Shown here in pieces: positions 34,694 through 43,812 of a stretch of DNA of 64,000 nucleotides. The notes below the pieces were generated by a model. It saw only the letters and a program-made list of their open reading frames with translations. It ran no database searches and was not told where the DNA came from. How positions within the stretch are numbered: position 1 is the first letter of the stretch; every line of letters starts with the position of its first letter. The stretch comes from Marinifilum sp965230805 (GTDB lineage Bacteria; Bacteroidota; Bacteroidia; Bacteroidales; Marinifilaceae): the NCBI RefSeq assembly GCF_965230805.1, contig NZ_OZ246019.1, positions 1,054,001 through 1,118,000 of the forward strand. The letters are read 5' to 3'. The position numbers and the translations under genes were made by a program.

Positions 34694-37546
34694 ATGGATA
34701 AATTCAGTTTTTTGGGTAATAGTGAAATCGAATATATTGATGAACTTTACCAATCCTATAAAAAAGATCCTGATTCGGTTGAAGAAAAATGGAGAGCCTT
34801 TTTCCAGGGATTCGATTTTGCAACGGCTAATTTTCCGGTAAAACATCAAAGGGCAGAATCATTGCCAGCCAATGAATCGATGAGCAAAGAATCCAATGTA
34901 ATGAATTTGATTCAGGCTTATCGCCAAAGAGGGCATTTGTTTACCAAAACCAACCCGGTAAGAACCCGAAGAAAGTACTTCCCTACACTCGATATTGAAA
35001 ATTTTGATTTGGCAGAATCGGACTTGGAAACGCCTTTTCATGCCGGAAAAGAAATTGGCATTGGCATAGCCAAATTAAAAGATATTGTAAGTCATCTGAG
35101 CGAAACCTACTGCAAATCGGTTGGTGCGGAATATGTTTTTGTTCGTCACCCACAAATGTTGCGATGGCTGCAAAAGAAAATGGAGAATTCGAAAAACACT
35201 CCGCAATTTTCCGACGAACAGCGCAAACACATCTACTATCATTTAAGAATGGCAGTTGGTTTCGAAAACTATATCCATAAAAAATTTGTTGGGCAAAAAA
35301 GATTCTCCCTGGAAGGTGCCGAAACCTTAATCCCGGCTTTAGATGCCATGATTGAACGCGGTGCTGAATTGGGCGTTCGGGAGTTCATTTTTGGTATGGC
35401 TCACCGAGGCAGACTAAATGTTCTGGCCAATATCCTTGAGAAACCTTACGAGAATATCTTTAAAGAATTTGTTGGTGAGGAATACGAAGAAGATATCGCT
35501 TTAGGCGATGTAAAATATCACTTGGGATATGGCAACACGGTAAAAACCGACGATGGCAACGAAGTAAAACTTCATCTGGCTCCAAATCCATCGCATTTGG
35601 AAACTGTTGGCGCTGTTGTTCAGGGGATTTCTCGTTCGAAAATAGATAACGATTATCAGGGCAACCAAGATAGTTTGGTACCTGTGGTAATTCATGGCGA
35701 TGCTGCCATTGCAGGACAAGGAATTGTATACGAAACCATTCAGATGTCCCAATTAAAAGGATACAAAACCGGAGGTACCATCCATTTGGTAATTAACAAC
35801 CAGGTTGGTTTTACAACCAATTATCGGGATGCTCGTTCGAGTACTTACTGTACCGATGTTGCCAAAGTAACTCGCTGTCCTGTTTTCCATGTAAATGGGG
35901 ATGATGTGGAAGCATTGATTTTTACCATTAAAATGGCAATGGAATACCGCCAGGAATTCAATACCGATGTGTTTATTGATATTTTGTCGTACCGTAAATA
36001 TGGACACAACGAAGGCGATGAGCCACGTTTTACCCAGCCAATATTATACAACACGATTGCCAAACACAAGAATCCAAGAGATATTTATGCTGATTATTTG
36101 ATTGAAAAAGGCATTTACTCGCCAACAGAAATCAAGGCAATAAATTCGGATTACAACAAGCTTTTGGATGACAAATTTGAGCTCTCGAAAACATTCGATA
36201 AGGTAATCATTCAGCCTTTCCTCGACGATTATTACAATGGCATTCGTTATTCAGATGAATCTGATTTTGAATCTTCTCCTGAAACGGGTGTAAATCATAA
36301 AACACTTCATGACTTAGCGGATAAGTTTACCTCTCTGCCCGAAGATTTAAAGTTCTTCAAGAAAATTGGAAAGCTCATGGCAGATAGAAAGCAAATGGTG
36401 GAAAATGATCAGCTCGACTGGGCAATGGGTGAAATGCTGGCTTATTCCAGTTTGTTGACCGAAGGAAATTCTGTTCGAATTAGTGGTCAGGATTCTGAGC
36501 GCGGAACCTTCTCGCACCGACATGCTGCCTTGGTAATCGAGGATACCGACAAGAAGTATTTCCCACTTAAACACCTTGCCGACAAGCAGGCTCCGTTCCA
36601 TGTTTACAATTCATCATTAAGCGAATATGGTGTGTTGGGCTATGAGTATGGTTATGCAATGGCTCATCCATCGGGATTAACCATTTGGGAAGCACAGTTT
36701 GGAGATTTTCACAATGTAGCACAAGCGGTAATCGACCAGTACATTAGTGCGGCCGAAGACAAATGGGGAATTAAAAATGGCTTGGTAATGTATTTGCCAC
36801 ATGGATACGAAGGACAAGGTGCTGAGCATTCAAGTGCCAGAATGGAACGCTTCCTCACTCTTTGTGCAAACAATAATTTACAAATTACCAATCCAACAAG
36901 TCCGGCCAACTTGTTTCACATGTTGCGCCGACAGCTAAAAAGAGATATCAGAGTACCTTTGGTTTGCTTCTCGCCTAAAAGTTTGTTGCGCCATCCGGCT
37001 TGTATTTCGAGCATGGATGAATTGGCAAAAGGCAAATTTCGGGAAGTAATTGACGACAAGAATGTAATATCTGAGGAAGTGAGAAGAGTTGTATTCTGCA
37101 CAGGTAAAATATACTTTGATTTATTGGCTCAGAAAGAAAAGTTGAATGCACAAGATATTGCATTGGTTCGTTTGGAGCAATTGTATCCTTTCCCACACAA
37201 GCAAGTTGATCAAGTAATAGAAAGATATCCTAATGCATTGCTGCATTTATGGGTTCAGGAAGAACCTGAAAATATGGGCGCATGGCAGTTTATCAATTAC
37301 AAATTCCGAAACAAAGAGGTAAGATTGGTTCCCGTTGCGCGTCAGGCCAGTGGTAGCCCGGCAACAGGTTTGGCTAAAATACATATGCTTGGCCAGAATG
37401 AAATCATTAATAAAGTATTCCGAAAATGTGATTGCGACAGAAAATTGAAGTATTGTGGATTGCAATGTGTTGAAGGCAGTTCGCATGAAGAAATCCTGCA
37501 AACGCATGAATATTTTGAAGAGAAGAAAAGCAAACTTTTAATGTAA
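34694..37546 (+). CDS. sucA: 2-oxoglutarate dehydrogenase E1 component
   Basis: 950 residues. Thiamine-diphosphate enzyme that decarboxylates 2-oxoglutarate and succinylates the lipoyl group of SucB. The N-terminal E1o helix (SEIEYIDELYQSYKKDP, VEEKWRAFFQGF) binds E2. Then come GMAHRGRLNVLANIL (substrate/TPP region), the TPP motif beginning GDAAIAGQG and closing with NNQVGFTTN, and the transketolase-like half (PHGYEGQGAEHSSARMERFL near 700, LLRHPACISS). Followed by sucB after 86 bp, as in most genomes. Confidence 0.97.
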   Translation: MDKFSFLGNSEIEYIDELYQSYKKDPDSVEEKWRAFFQGFDFATANFPVKHQRAESLPANESMSKESNVMNLIQAYRQRGHLFTKTNPVRTRRKYFPTLDIENFDLAESDLETPFHAGKEIGIGIAKLKDIVSHLSETYCKSVGAEYVFVRHPQMLRWLQKKMENSKNTPQFSDEQRKHIYYHLRMAVGFENYIHKKFVGQKRFSLEGAETLIPALDAMIERGAELGVREFIFGMAHRGRLNVLANILEKPYENIFKEFVGEEYEEDIALGDVKYHLGYGNTVKTDDGNEVKLHLAPNPSHLETVGAVVQGISRSKIDNDYQGNQDSLVPVVIHGDAAIAGQGIVYETIQMSQLKGYKTGGTIHLVINNQVGFTTNYRDARSSTYCTDVAKVTRCPVFHVNGDDVEALIFTIKMAMEYRQEFNTDVFIDILSYRKYGHNEGDEPRFTQPILYNTIAKHKNPRDIYADYLIEKGIYSPTEIKAINSDYNKLLDDKFELSKTFDKVIIQPFLDDYYNGIRYSDESDFESSPETGVNHKTLHDLADKFTSLPEDLKFFKKIGKLMADRKQMVENDQLDWAMGEMLAYSSLLTEGNSVRISGQDSERGTFSHRHAALVIEDTDKKYFPLKHLADKQAPFHVYNSSLSEYGVLGYEYGYAMAHPSGLTIWEAQFGDFHNVAQAVIDQYISAAEDKWGIKNGLVMYLPHGYEGQGAEHSSARMERFLTLCANNNLQITNPTSPANLFHMLRRQLKRDIRVPLVCFSPKSLLRHPACISSMDELAKGKFREVIDDKNVISEEVRRVVFCTGKIYFDLLAQKEKLNAQDIALVRLEQLYPFPHKQVDQVIERYPNALLHLWVQEEPENMGAWQFINYKFRNKEVRLVPVARQASGSPATGLAKIHMLGQNEIINKVFRKCDCDRKLKYCGLQCVEGSSHEEILQTHEYFEEKKSKLLM

Positions 37547-37632
37547 TACAGACAAAAGATATTAGTATCAAGTATCCTGACATAACATCTTGATACTTGA
37601 TACTCTTTACTTGATACCAAAAACAATCAAAC

Positions 37633-38883
37633 ATGACAGTTGAAATAAAAATACCCAGTCCCGGAGAATCCATTTCGGAAGTTGAGATAGCCAATTGGTT
37701 TGTTGCCAACGGCGATATTGTAGAAAAAGATCAAGACATTGCAGAAATTGAATCGGACAAAGCTACTCTAACCCTGGTAGCCGACGAAGGTGGAAAAATC
37801 GAAATTCTTGCCCAAGAAGGTGATACCGTTGAAGTGGGTTCGGTTGCCTGTAGAATCGACACCAGTTTTGCTACCGAAACTCCTGCCCCAAAGGTAGAAG
37901 CTGCAAAAGAAAACCTTATTGAAGAAAAAGCAAAAGAATCAGCCGGGTCAGCTCCTGCTGCCAATATCGAATCAGAGAATTATAAGGATGTAAAAATTTC
38001 TCCTGTTGCCAAAAAGCTGATGGAAGAAAACCAGCTTTCGGTTGATGATGTAATTGCCGGTTTGCAAAGATTATCGAAAAAAGATATTCAAGCCGTTGTT
38101 GACAGCAAAAACAGCCAGCCTGTTGCAATACCTACAGAATCAAAAGCCATTTCGCGCGAACAAAAGCGCAACAAAATGACCAATTTGCGTAAGAAATTGA
38201 GTGCTCGTTTGGTATCTGTTAAAAACGAAACTGCCATGTTAACCACCTTTAACGAGGTTGACATGAGTGCTGTAATGGAGTTAAGAAAGAAGTATCAGAA
38301 GAAATTCATCGAGACTCACGATATCAAATTGGGTTTTATGTCATTCTTTACCAAAGCGGTTACCGAAGCTTTAAAAGCTCACCCAATGGTAAATTCCATG
38401 ATTGACGGAGAAGAGATTGTTACCCCCGAATTTGCTGATGTTGCCATTGCCGTGCAAACGCCAAAAGGTTTAATGGTTCCGGTAATCAGAAATGCAGAAT
38501 CATTAGGTTTGGCCGATATTGAAAAGAAACTAAAGGAGTTGGCTACCAAAGCACGTACAGGTAAAATTAGTCTGGACGAAATGACCGGAGGAACATTCAC
38601 AATAACCAACGGAGGTGTGTTTGGATCCTTGTTGAGTACGCCTATTATTAATCCTCCGCAATCGGGAATATTAGGCATGCACAACATTGTTGAGCGACCG
38701 GTTGCTGTAAACAGCAAGGTGGAAATTCGCCCGATGATGTACATCGCCCTTTCCTACGATCACCGCGTAATTGATGGTAAGGATTCGGTAGGTTTCCTGG
38801 TAAAAATCAAAGAAATGATTGAAAATCCACACAAAATGCTCTTCGACGGGAAAGATCCGGATAGCATGTTATTGGAATTCTAA
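37633..38883 (+). CDS. sucB: Dihydrolipoyl succinyltransferase (E2 of 2-oxoglutarate dehydrogenase)
   Basis: 416 residues. One lipoyl domain (1-75) with K43 in EIESDKATLTL as the lipoylation site, a linker rich in Ala, Glu and Lys, an E1/E3-binding domain (about 117-150, ISPVAKKLMEENQLSVDDV) and the catalytic acyltransferase core (about 185-416) with H377 and D381 in YDHRVIDGKDS. Makes succinyl-CoA. E3 (lipoamide dehydrogenase) is not in this window. Closed by a strong terminator. Confidence 0.97.
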   Translation: MTVEIKIPSPGESISEVEIANWFVANGDIVEKDQDIAEIESDKATLTLVADEGGKIEILAQEGDTVEVGSVACRIDTSFATETPAPKVEAAKENLIEEKAKESAGSAPAANIESENYKDVKISPVAKKLMEENQLSVDDVIAGLQRLSKKDIQAVVDSKNSQPVAIPTESKAISREQKRNKMTNLRKKLSARLVSVKNETAMLTTFNEVDMSAVMELRKKYQKKFIETHDIKLGFMSFFTKAVTEALKAHPMVNSMIDGEEIVTPEFADVAIAVQTPKGLMVPVIRNAESLGLADIEKKLKELATKARTGKISLDEMTGGTFTITNGGVFGSLLSTPIINPPQSGILGMHNIVERPVAVNSKVEIRPMMYIALSYDHRVIDGKDSVGFLVKIKEMIENPHKMLFDGKDPDSMLLEF

Positions 38884-38937
38884 ATACACGATCGTACTCA
38901 CGTTACTCTAGATGTTACAGATGTGATATCACAAAAA

Positions 38938-38976
38938 AACCTGCCAGGAACAAATTCTTGACAGGTTTTATTTTTA
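38938..38976 (+). terminator. Terminator of sucAB
   Basis: AACCTGCCAGGAA, loop CAAA, TTCTTGACAGGTT, then TTATTTTT. Just upstream, 38892-38905 (TCGTACTCACGTTA) matches 13 of 14 bases of a MITE end. Confidence 0.8.
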
Positions 38977-39042
38977 AAGTGTTATCTAAATGTAATCTGC
39001 CCCCTCAATAAAATTTCTTTATTTTGAGAACAAGACTTTGAA

Positions 39043-40401
39043 CTAAATTTCAGCTATCAATTTATTATTAGCTTCACATCTTTGTTTTCTGTCGAGCATA
39101 AATTCGCGACAATTCTTCAACTTTCTTTCCTCTTTGGATTTTAAATCCAATTTCTCTAATTCGGCAGTAAGCTTTTGCGCTTTGTTAAAATCGTTTAACC
39201 AAATTGAACATTCAATAATGTTAAAATATAATCCTTTTGCTACCTGAGCACTAATTCTGGCCTTCTTATTATCATAGTTGGCTTCTTTTAATTCTCTTTC
39301 CCAAATTTCTATTGCTTTTTTAAGATCTTCCAAATTAGGTGTTTCTTTGGTTAAAGCTTTTTCAAGCGTATTTTTTGCAATATCGTAAGCCTTCGAAATG
39401 TCGTCATAATTATTATCCTTCCCCTTTGCATAACTCAGCTCAAACCATCTTTTTTTAATTGGATAAGCATATCGTTCAGCTAAAAAATCTCTGGCATCGT
39501 AAAGTCTGTTAATGGCAGTTTCTTTTTCTAATTCACTTATCTTCTTTTTGATTTCGCGACTTTCCGTTTTATCCAAGTCAAATTTCTCTAATTTCCAATC
39601 ATCCGTGCCTGGAACTAGCCCTTCAGCAATAATCTGATTGTTCTCATCAATAGCCTTATATCCGGTAACTCTTCTATATTTAACCATTTTATAAGTCTTT
39701 TCTCGTGATTTCTTTTCCTCCTCCTTGGTCTCGAAATTTGAAAGAGAAATTTCAAAGAAAACTTTCTCTGCCTCATTATACTCACGCTCTAAACCTCTAA
39801 TTTTCATTCGCTCTGCAATTAAAGATTCAGATAATCTATAAGGTCCGGCCGATTTTGTCTTAGGATGGAAGAAAGGTTTTCTTGGTCTGGTTTCTGCCAT
39901 CAATGTTTTTAATTGTGCTTTAAAAATCATTTTTAGTTCAGACTTGTTTACCGAATCCAGACGAGCAGTATGCATCTTCATTTCCTTTACATACAACTCC
40001 ATTTCCTGATCGTAACTTACCTTAGGTCTTTGAGGTTTAGCAGGCTTCGTTTGATACACCTTTCCCATTTGCACCTGTTTCTTAATCAATGATAGATCTT
40101 TAGATTCACCAATTTTTATAACTTCCTGATCGAGTTCAGACATTTGCTCATAATAAAAGTTGATTTCTGTTTGATACCCTTTTATTAATGATTCAATCTC
40201 CTCTCCGGAATTTACATCAGATTTTTCATTCTCGTCGTTCTGATAAACAACATAGTCGAACTTATTTGTATTCAGCGGATGAGAAGGCAGCTGAATAAAC
40301 TGATAAGAAATGCTCTTATTAACAGATTTTTGGGCAACCGCTGCGAATGAAACTACCAACAGAGCCAATACAATACCAAAATTTAAAACCGTTTTCTTCA
40401 T
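39043..40401 (-). CDS. Secreted helical protein of unknown function
   Basis: 452 residues with a signal peptide (1-23, AAVAQ). I do not recognise a named family. It is highly charged and mostly helical: two coiled-coil-like stretches (about 65-110 and 195-230), a KYRRVTGYKAIDENNQ segment, and a C-terminal TPR-like region (about 300-440, AYDIAKNTLEKALTKETPN, DNKKARISAQVAKGLYFNII). It stands alone, with no operon partner. A periplasmic scaffold or stress protein is possible but not supported further. Confidence 0.75.
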   Translation of the reverse strand: MKKTVLNFGIVLALLVVSFAAVAQKSVNKSISYQFIQLPSHPLNTNKFDYVVYQNDENEKSDVNSGEEIESLIKGYQTEINFYYEQMSELDQEVIKIGESKDLSLIKKQVQMGKVYQTKPAKPQRPKVSYDQEMELYVKEMKMHTARLDSVNKSELKMIFKAQLKTLMAETRPRKPFFHPKTKSAGPYRLSESLIAERMKIRGLEREYNEAEKVFFEISLSNFETKEEEKKSREKTYKMVKYRRVTGYKAIDENNQIIAEGLVPGTDDWKLEKFDLDKTESREIKKKISELEKETAINRLYDARDFLAERYAYPIKKRWFELSYAKGKDNNYDDISKAYDIAKNTLEKALTKETPNLEDLKKAIEIWERELKEANYDNKKARISAQVAKGLYFNIIECSIWLNDFNKAQKLTAELEKLDLKSKEERKLKNCREFMLDRKQRCEANNKLIAEI

Positions 40402-40694
40402 AAATATTTAATTTTTATTAAAATGATATCAGCAAAACACTTTCGTGATTTTTTTTAATAAACCAACAACAATATTAACAATTACGCACATTGTACAAAT
40501 AAGCAGACCATTCTATACAAACAAGCCTTGGCAAAATATATGTGCACTTTATTGATTAACCGGCATACGAATCCCAAGCCAATCGCAACTCGGCTCAAAA
40601 TTACTATAATTTCACATTTGAAAAATGATTATAATTATTTTATTCTAATTCTTAATTAGCCTTATTGCTGTTACAAAAAAATGACATGTATTCG

Positions 40695-40737
40695 GTCATA
40701 CCCTAACATTTGCAGCTTGCTAGTGTCAGAGCATGAC
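40695..40737. repeat. Palindromic 44-bp repeat, copy 1
   Basis: GTCATACCCTAACATTTGCA at the left, AGTGTCAGAGCATGAC at the right. Outer arms pair as an imperfect 13-bp inverted repeat. Same family as 40785 and the 42072-42319 array. Confidence 0.75.
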
Positions 40738-40784
40738 ACAGCTACAGTCAGAAAAATTGAGGATTTCAATTGTTTATTTGCAAG

Positions 40785-40827
40785 CCATACCCTAACATTT
40801 GCAGCTTGCTTAGAGTCAGAGCATGAC
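40785..40827. repeat. Palindromic 44-bp repeat, copy 2
   Basis: CCATACCCTAACATTTGCAG ... TAGAGTCAGAGCATGAC. It lies 17 bp downstream of the DUF6261 gene's stop, where it could end or stabilise that transcript. Confidence 0.75.
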
Positions 40828-40843
40828 CTGTGCTTTAATCAGC

Positions 40844-41572
40844 TCAACTTTCCTTGGCCAACTTGTTCTTTCTCCTTACAATCTCCTTGTTATAGGCAGC
40901 AATCAACTTGTTAAACCGATTACATAATTCCATTGCTCCATCTTTTTCCAACAAGCAATAAGCTTCAAGTTTTTTTACACTTACACGGTACTGTTTTATT
41001 AACTCAGCTCTTAAGTCAATCAACTTGGCCTTTGGTGCGCTAGCTTGCGCTGATAATCGTTCCAAATAAGCTGCTTCGAATGCTTTGTTGTCTTCGTTCA
41101 AGTGCTTTATCCAGTCGCTCATCGCTAAAGTTTCAAAAGCCTCAGCAAATTCGGGTATATCTTGCCAAGATGAGCATAGCGAAGAAAAAGTAGCCGATTT
41201 TACCTGGTAATTTAAATACACAATCTTTGATCCCATCGATTCTATGCTTTCCAAAATAACTTGGGCTGCCTCTCGAACATCCTTTTTAAAATGTTTTGTA
41301 TACCCACGAACACATTGCAGCAATCCGGTAAAAGAAGCACATCTTTTCTTATCCAGCTCATTTACTTTTTGTGTGTAAGCAATTAATTTTTTCTTCTCAA
41401 AAATCATATCGAATTGTGCCAGTCCCTTACGAATCTGTGCCGTTTCTTTCCGAAAATCAAGCTCCTGATTTACTTCATTCAGGGAATTCAGAATATTTTC
41501 GACAAACGAATAGAACTCTAAATTGTGCAATAACTGCAAATCAACTGAAAAAATAAAAGCCTTTTGCTTCAT
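40844..41572 (-). CDS. DUF6261 family protein
   Basis: 242 residues, soluble, largely helical, no signal peptide. It resembles the DUF6261 family of Bacteroidota: start F-I-F-S-V-D-L-Q-L-L-H-N-L-E-F-Y-S-F, ELDKKRCASFTGLLQCVRGY in the middle, ALRAELIKQYRVSVKKLEAY-like helix and a C-terminal RFNKLIAAYNKEIVRRKNKL. Function unknown. The gene is bracketed by palindromic repeats (two after its stop, five upstream of its start), an arrangement that recalls repeat-associated genes, although it has no transposase motifs. Confidence 0.75.
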   Translation of the reverse strand: MKQKAFIFSVDLQLLHNLEFYSFVENILNSLNEVNQELDFRKETAQIRKGLAQFDMIFEKKKLIAYTQKVNELDKKRCASFTGLLQCVRGYTKHFKKDVREAAQVILESIESMGSKIVYLNYQVKSATFSSLCSSWQDIPEFAEAFETLAMSDWIKHLNEDNKAFEAAYLERLSAQASAPKAKLIDLRAELIKQYRVSVKKLEAYCLLEKDGAMELCNRFNKLIAAYNKEIVRRKNKLAKES

Positions 41573-42071
41573 AACGAACCGGGATTATCAATTTTAAATT
41601 ATTTTCGATCAATTTATTCTCCTGATTGCTTCCTTAAGCACAGTTTCTCCCTTCCCCAAAACACAAGAATCCATATCTAATATTGAATCAAGGCTTCCCA
41701 CATTGGGAAACATCCATTTTAAAATAAAAAGAGCAATCAGTAAATCATATTTAGTTCAAATATTTTATTTGAAGTTAATATTAAATCATATTAATATCAA
41801 ATATATTATTTCGTATTAATATGATATCATATTTCTGTCAAATATTTTATTTGATACTAATATGATATTGGGGAAGCCTTCCTAAATATGAGGCAAGCTT
41901 TCCCAAGCTGGGGATGGCTCATTACAAATCGATTTTACTTTCCCCAATTTGGGAACGCAAGAATTGAACGAGAATTAACGAGATAATTGAATTTTTGGAG
42001 CTCAACGCAATCGCGTAAAGCGTAATATGGCATTTGGGAATGCCTCCTGGTGTAGCTGGAGTGTTTATTAA
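41573..42071. other. AT-rich non-coding block
   Basis: No gene. 41745-41866 is a very AT-rich run of three imperfect units built on TCATATTT, TCAAATATTTTATTTGA and TTAATATGAT, each with self-complementary parts. It is flanked by AAGGCTTCCCACATTGGG (41691) and TTGGGGAAGCC (41868), which form a loose inverted pair. Confidence 0.5.
41745..41866. repeat. AT-rich imperfect tandem units
   Basis: Three units of about 40 bp, each containing CAAATATATTATTT or CAAATATTTTATTTGA. Could be a DNA-bending or protein-binding region upstream of the DUF6261 gene. Confidence 0.5.
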
Positions 42072-42319
42072 GTCGTATGCCAACATTTGCGACTTGCTTA
42101 GAGTCGGGGCATAATTGAAAGTCATACCCTGACATTTGCAGCTTGCTTAGAGTCAGAGCATGACATGTATTAAGTCGTACTCTGAAATTTGCGGCTTGCT
42201 TGGAGTCGGGGCATATTTGAAAGTCATACCCTGACATTTGCAGCTTGCTTAGAGTCAGAGCATGACATGTATCAAGTCGTACTCTGAAATTTGCGGCTTG
42301 CTTGGAGCCGGGGTATGAC
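42072..42319. repeat. Array of five palindromic repeats, two alternating subtypes
   Basis: Units start at 42072, 42121, 42174, 42223 and 42276. Type A (42121, 42223) begins GTCATACCCTGACATTTGCA and ends TAGAGTCAGAGCATGAC. Type B (42072, 42174, 42276) begins GTCGTACTCTGAAATTTGCG or a variant and ends GGAGTCGGGGCAT. A and B alternate with 49- and 53-bp spacing, so the A+B pair is a 102-bp higher-order unit. A long minus-strand open frame across the array is a by-product of the period, not a gene. Confidence 0.85.
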
Positions 42320-42337
42320 AAGTTCTTGTTTGAGCCT

Positions 42338-43591
42338 TTACAAGCTCTGCCCTCTTAAAATAACAGCATCAATCAGGTTGCTGCCGTAGGCATATGGCAT
42401 AAACTCAAGCGATGGAATTTCTTTGGTGATAAATACATTGGCTATTTTACCGCGTGCAATACTTCCCAACTCTTCCTGAACGCCCATGGCGTAAGCCGAA
42501 TTAATGGTTGTGGCATTAACCGCCTCTTGTGGCAACATTTTGTAGTTGATACATGCCAAGGACATGATAAATTTCATATTTCCTGATGGAGATGAACCCG
42601 GGTTAAAGTCAGATGCCAAAGCAACAGGTAATCCTGCATTCATCATATCGCGAACAGGCGAACAAACCATGTTTAAGAAGAAAGCTGCTCCAGGCAATAC
42701 GGTTGGCATGGTTTCAGAACCCTTTAAACATTTAATTTCTTCCTCGCCCACAAACTCAAGATGATCAACCGAAAGTGCATTGTATTTTACACCCACCTGT
42801 ATACCGCCCGAGTAATCCAGCTCATTGGCATGGATTTTAGGACGCATACCATACTTCATTCCCGCATTTAGGATCCGATCAGTCTCTTCAACGGTAAAGA
42901 ATCCCTCATCGCAAAATACATCAATATAATCGGCTAAATCCTCAGCCGCAACCAAAGGAATCATTTCGTTAATTACCAAATCAACATACTCTCCCTGGCG
43001 CCCTTTGTATTCGGCAGGTACCGCATGAGCACCCAAAAAGCTCGATTTAATGGTAAGCGGGGTAGTATCTTTAATTCGCTTGATTACCCGAAGCATCTTC
43101 AACTCATCTTCAACTGTCAAACCATATCCACTTTTAATCTCAACTGCACCGGTTCCCATGCTGATAATTTCGTGAATGCGCTCCATGGCAGCTTCGTAAA
43201 GCTCATCTTCGGTGGCATTGTGCATGCGCTTTGCCGAATTTAAAATTCCCCCCCCGCGCTTGGCAATCTCTTCGTACGAAAGGCCTTTAATCTTGTCGGT
43301 ATACTCAATTTCGCGACTACCTGCATATACCAAATGCGTATGCGAATCGCAAAAGGATGGAAACACCATGCGACCGGTAGCATCAATCTCTTCAACATGA
43401 TCGAATCCTTCTATTTCATCGAAATTTGGCAGATCTTCCATCTTACCAAAATCAGATATCTTTTCACCCTCAATTAGCAGGTATGCATTATCAATGCAGT
43501 TCAAATTTGCCATATCGGTTCCAGCCACCCACTTTCGTGGATTTTCCTCAACCTGAACTAAAGTTTTTATGTTACTTATTAACAGTTTCAT
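42338..43591 (-). CDS. hutI: Imidazolonepropionase
   Basis: 417 residues. Hydrolyses 4-imidazolone-5-propionate to N-formimino-glutamate in histidine breakdown. Amidohydrolase metal ligands: H-T-H in CDSHTHLVYAGSREIEYTDK (first part), H in LGAHAVPAEY near 192, H in KIHANELDYSGG near 254 and D in ASDFNPGSSPSGN near 330. Other hut genes are not in the window. It is divergent from the YfcC-type carrier 221 bp away. Confidence 0.95.
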   Translation of the reverse strand: MKLLISNIKTLVQVEENPRKWVAGTDMANLNCIDNAYLLIEGEKISDFGKMEDLPNFDEIEGFDHVEEIDATGRMVFPSFCDSHTHLVYAGSREIEYTDKIKGLSYEEIAKRGGGILNSAKRMHNATEDELYEAAMERIHEIISMGTGAVEIKSGYGLTVEDELKMLRVIKRIKDTTPLTIKSSFLGAHAVPAEYKGRQGEYVDLVINEMIPLVAAEDLADYIDVFCDEGFFTVEETDRILNAGMKYGMRPKIHANELDYSGGIQVGVKYNALSVDHLEFVGEEEIKCLKGSETMPTVLPGAAFFLNMVCSPVRDMMNAGLPVALASDFNPGSSPSGNMKFIMSLACINYKMLPQEAVNATTINSAYAMGVQEELGSIARGKIANVFITKEIPSLEFMPYAYGSNLIDAVILRGQSL

Positions 43592-43812
43592 GCTAAATAC
43601 AATTAGTAATAATCAACGAAAAATGAGCAATTAAATTGAAACACTTCATTCATCACTCATTCAATTTATCATGCAAATATTAGGTAAAAATGATCAATTT
43701 GCAAACCTTTTCAACTTGCTCTTTAAATTTAATATCCATCACATTTTCTTTACAGATTTTCCTATTTTTACGCTTCTATTTTTACAAGAAAACACAATCT
43801 AAATCAACTCAT

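Larger units (their letters stand above)
40402..40843. other. Non-coding region with two palindromic repeats
   Basis: No gene. It holds the leader of the gene at 39043 and two copies of the 44-bp palindromic repeat (40695 and 40785), the second ending 17 bp from the DUF6261 stop. Confidence 0.55.

Noticed and set aside
42072..42319. CRISPR array
   Set aside because: Intervals between the palindromic units are only 5-10 bases and are repeated, not unique spacers.
41935..42321. 128-codon minus-strand open frame with repeated peptide units
   Set aside because: It is the translation of the palindromic repeat array, whose spacing keeps a frame open; no start signal or homologue-like features.
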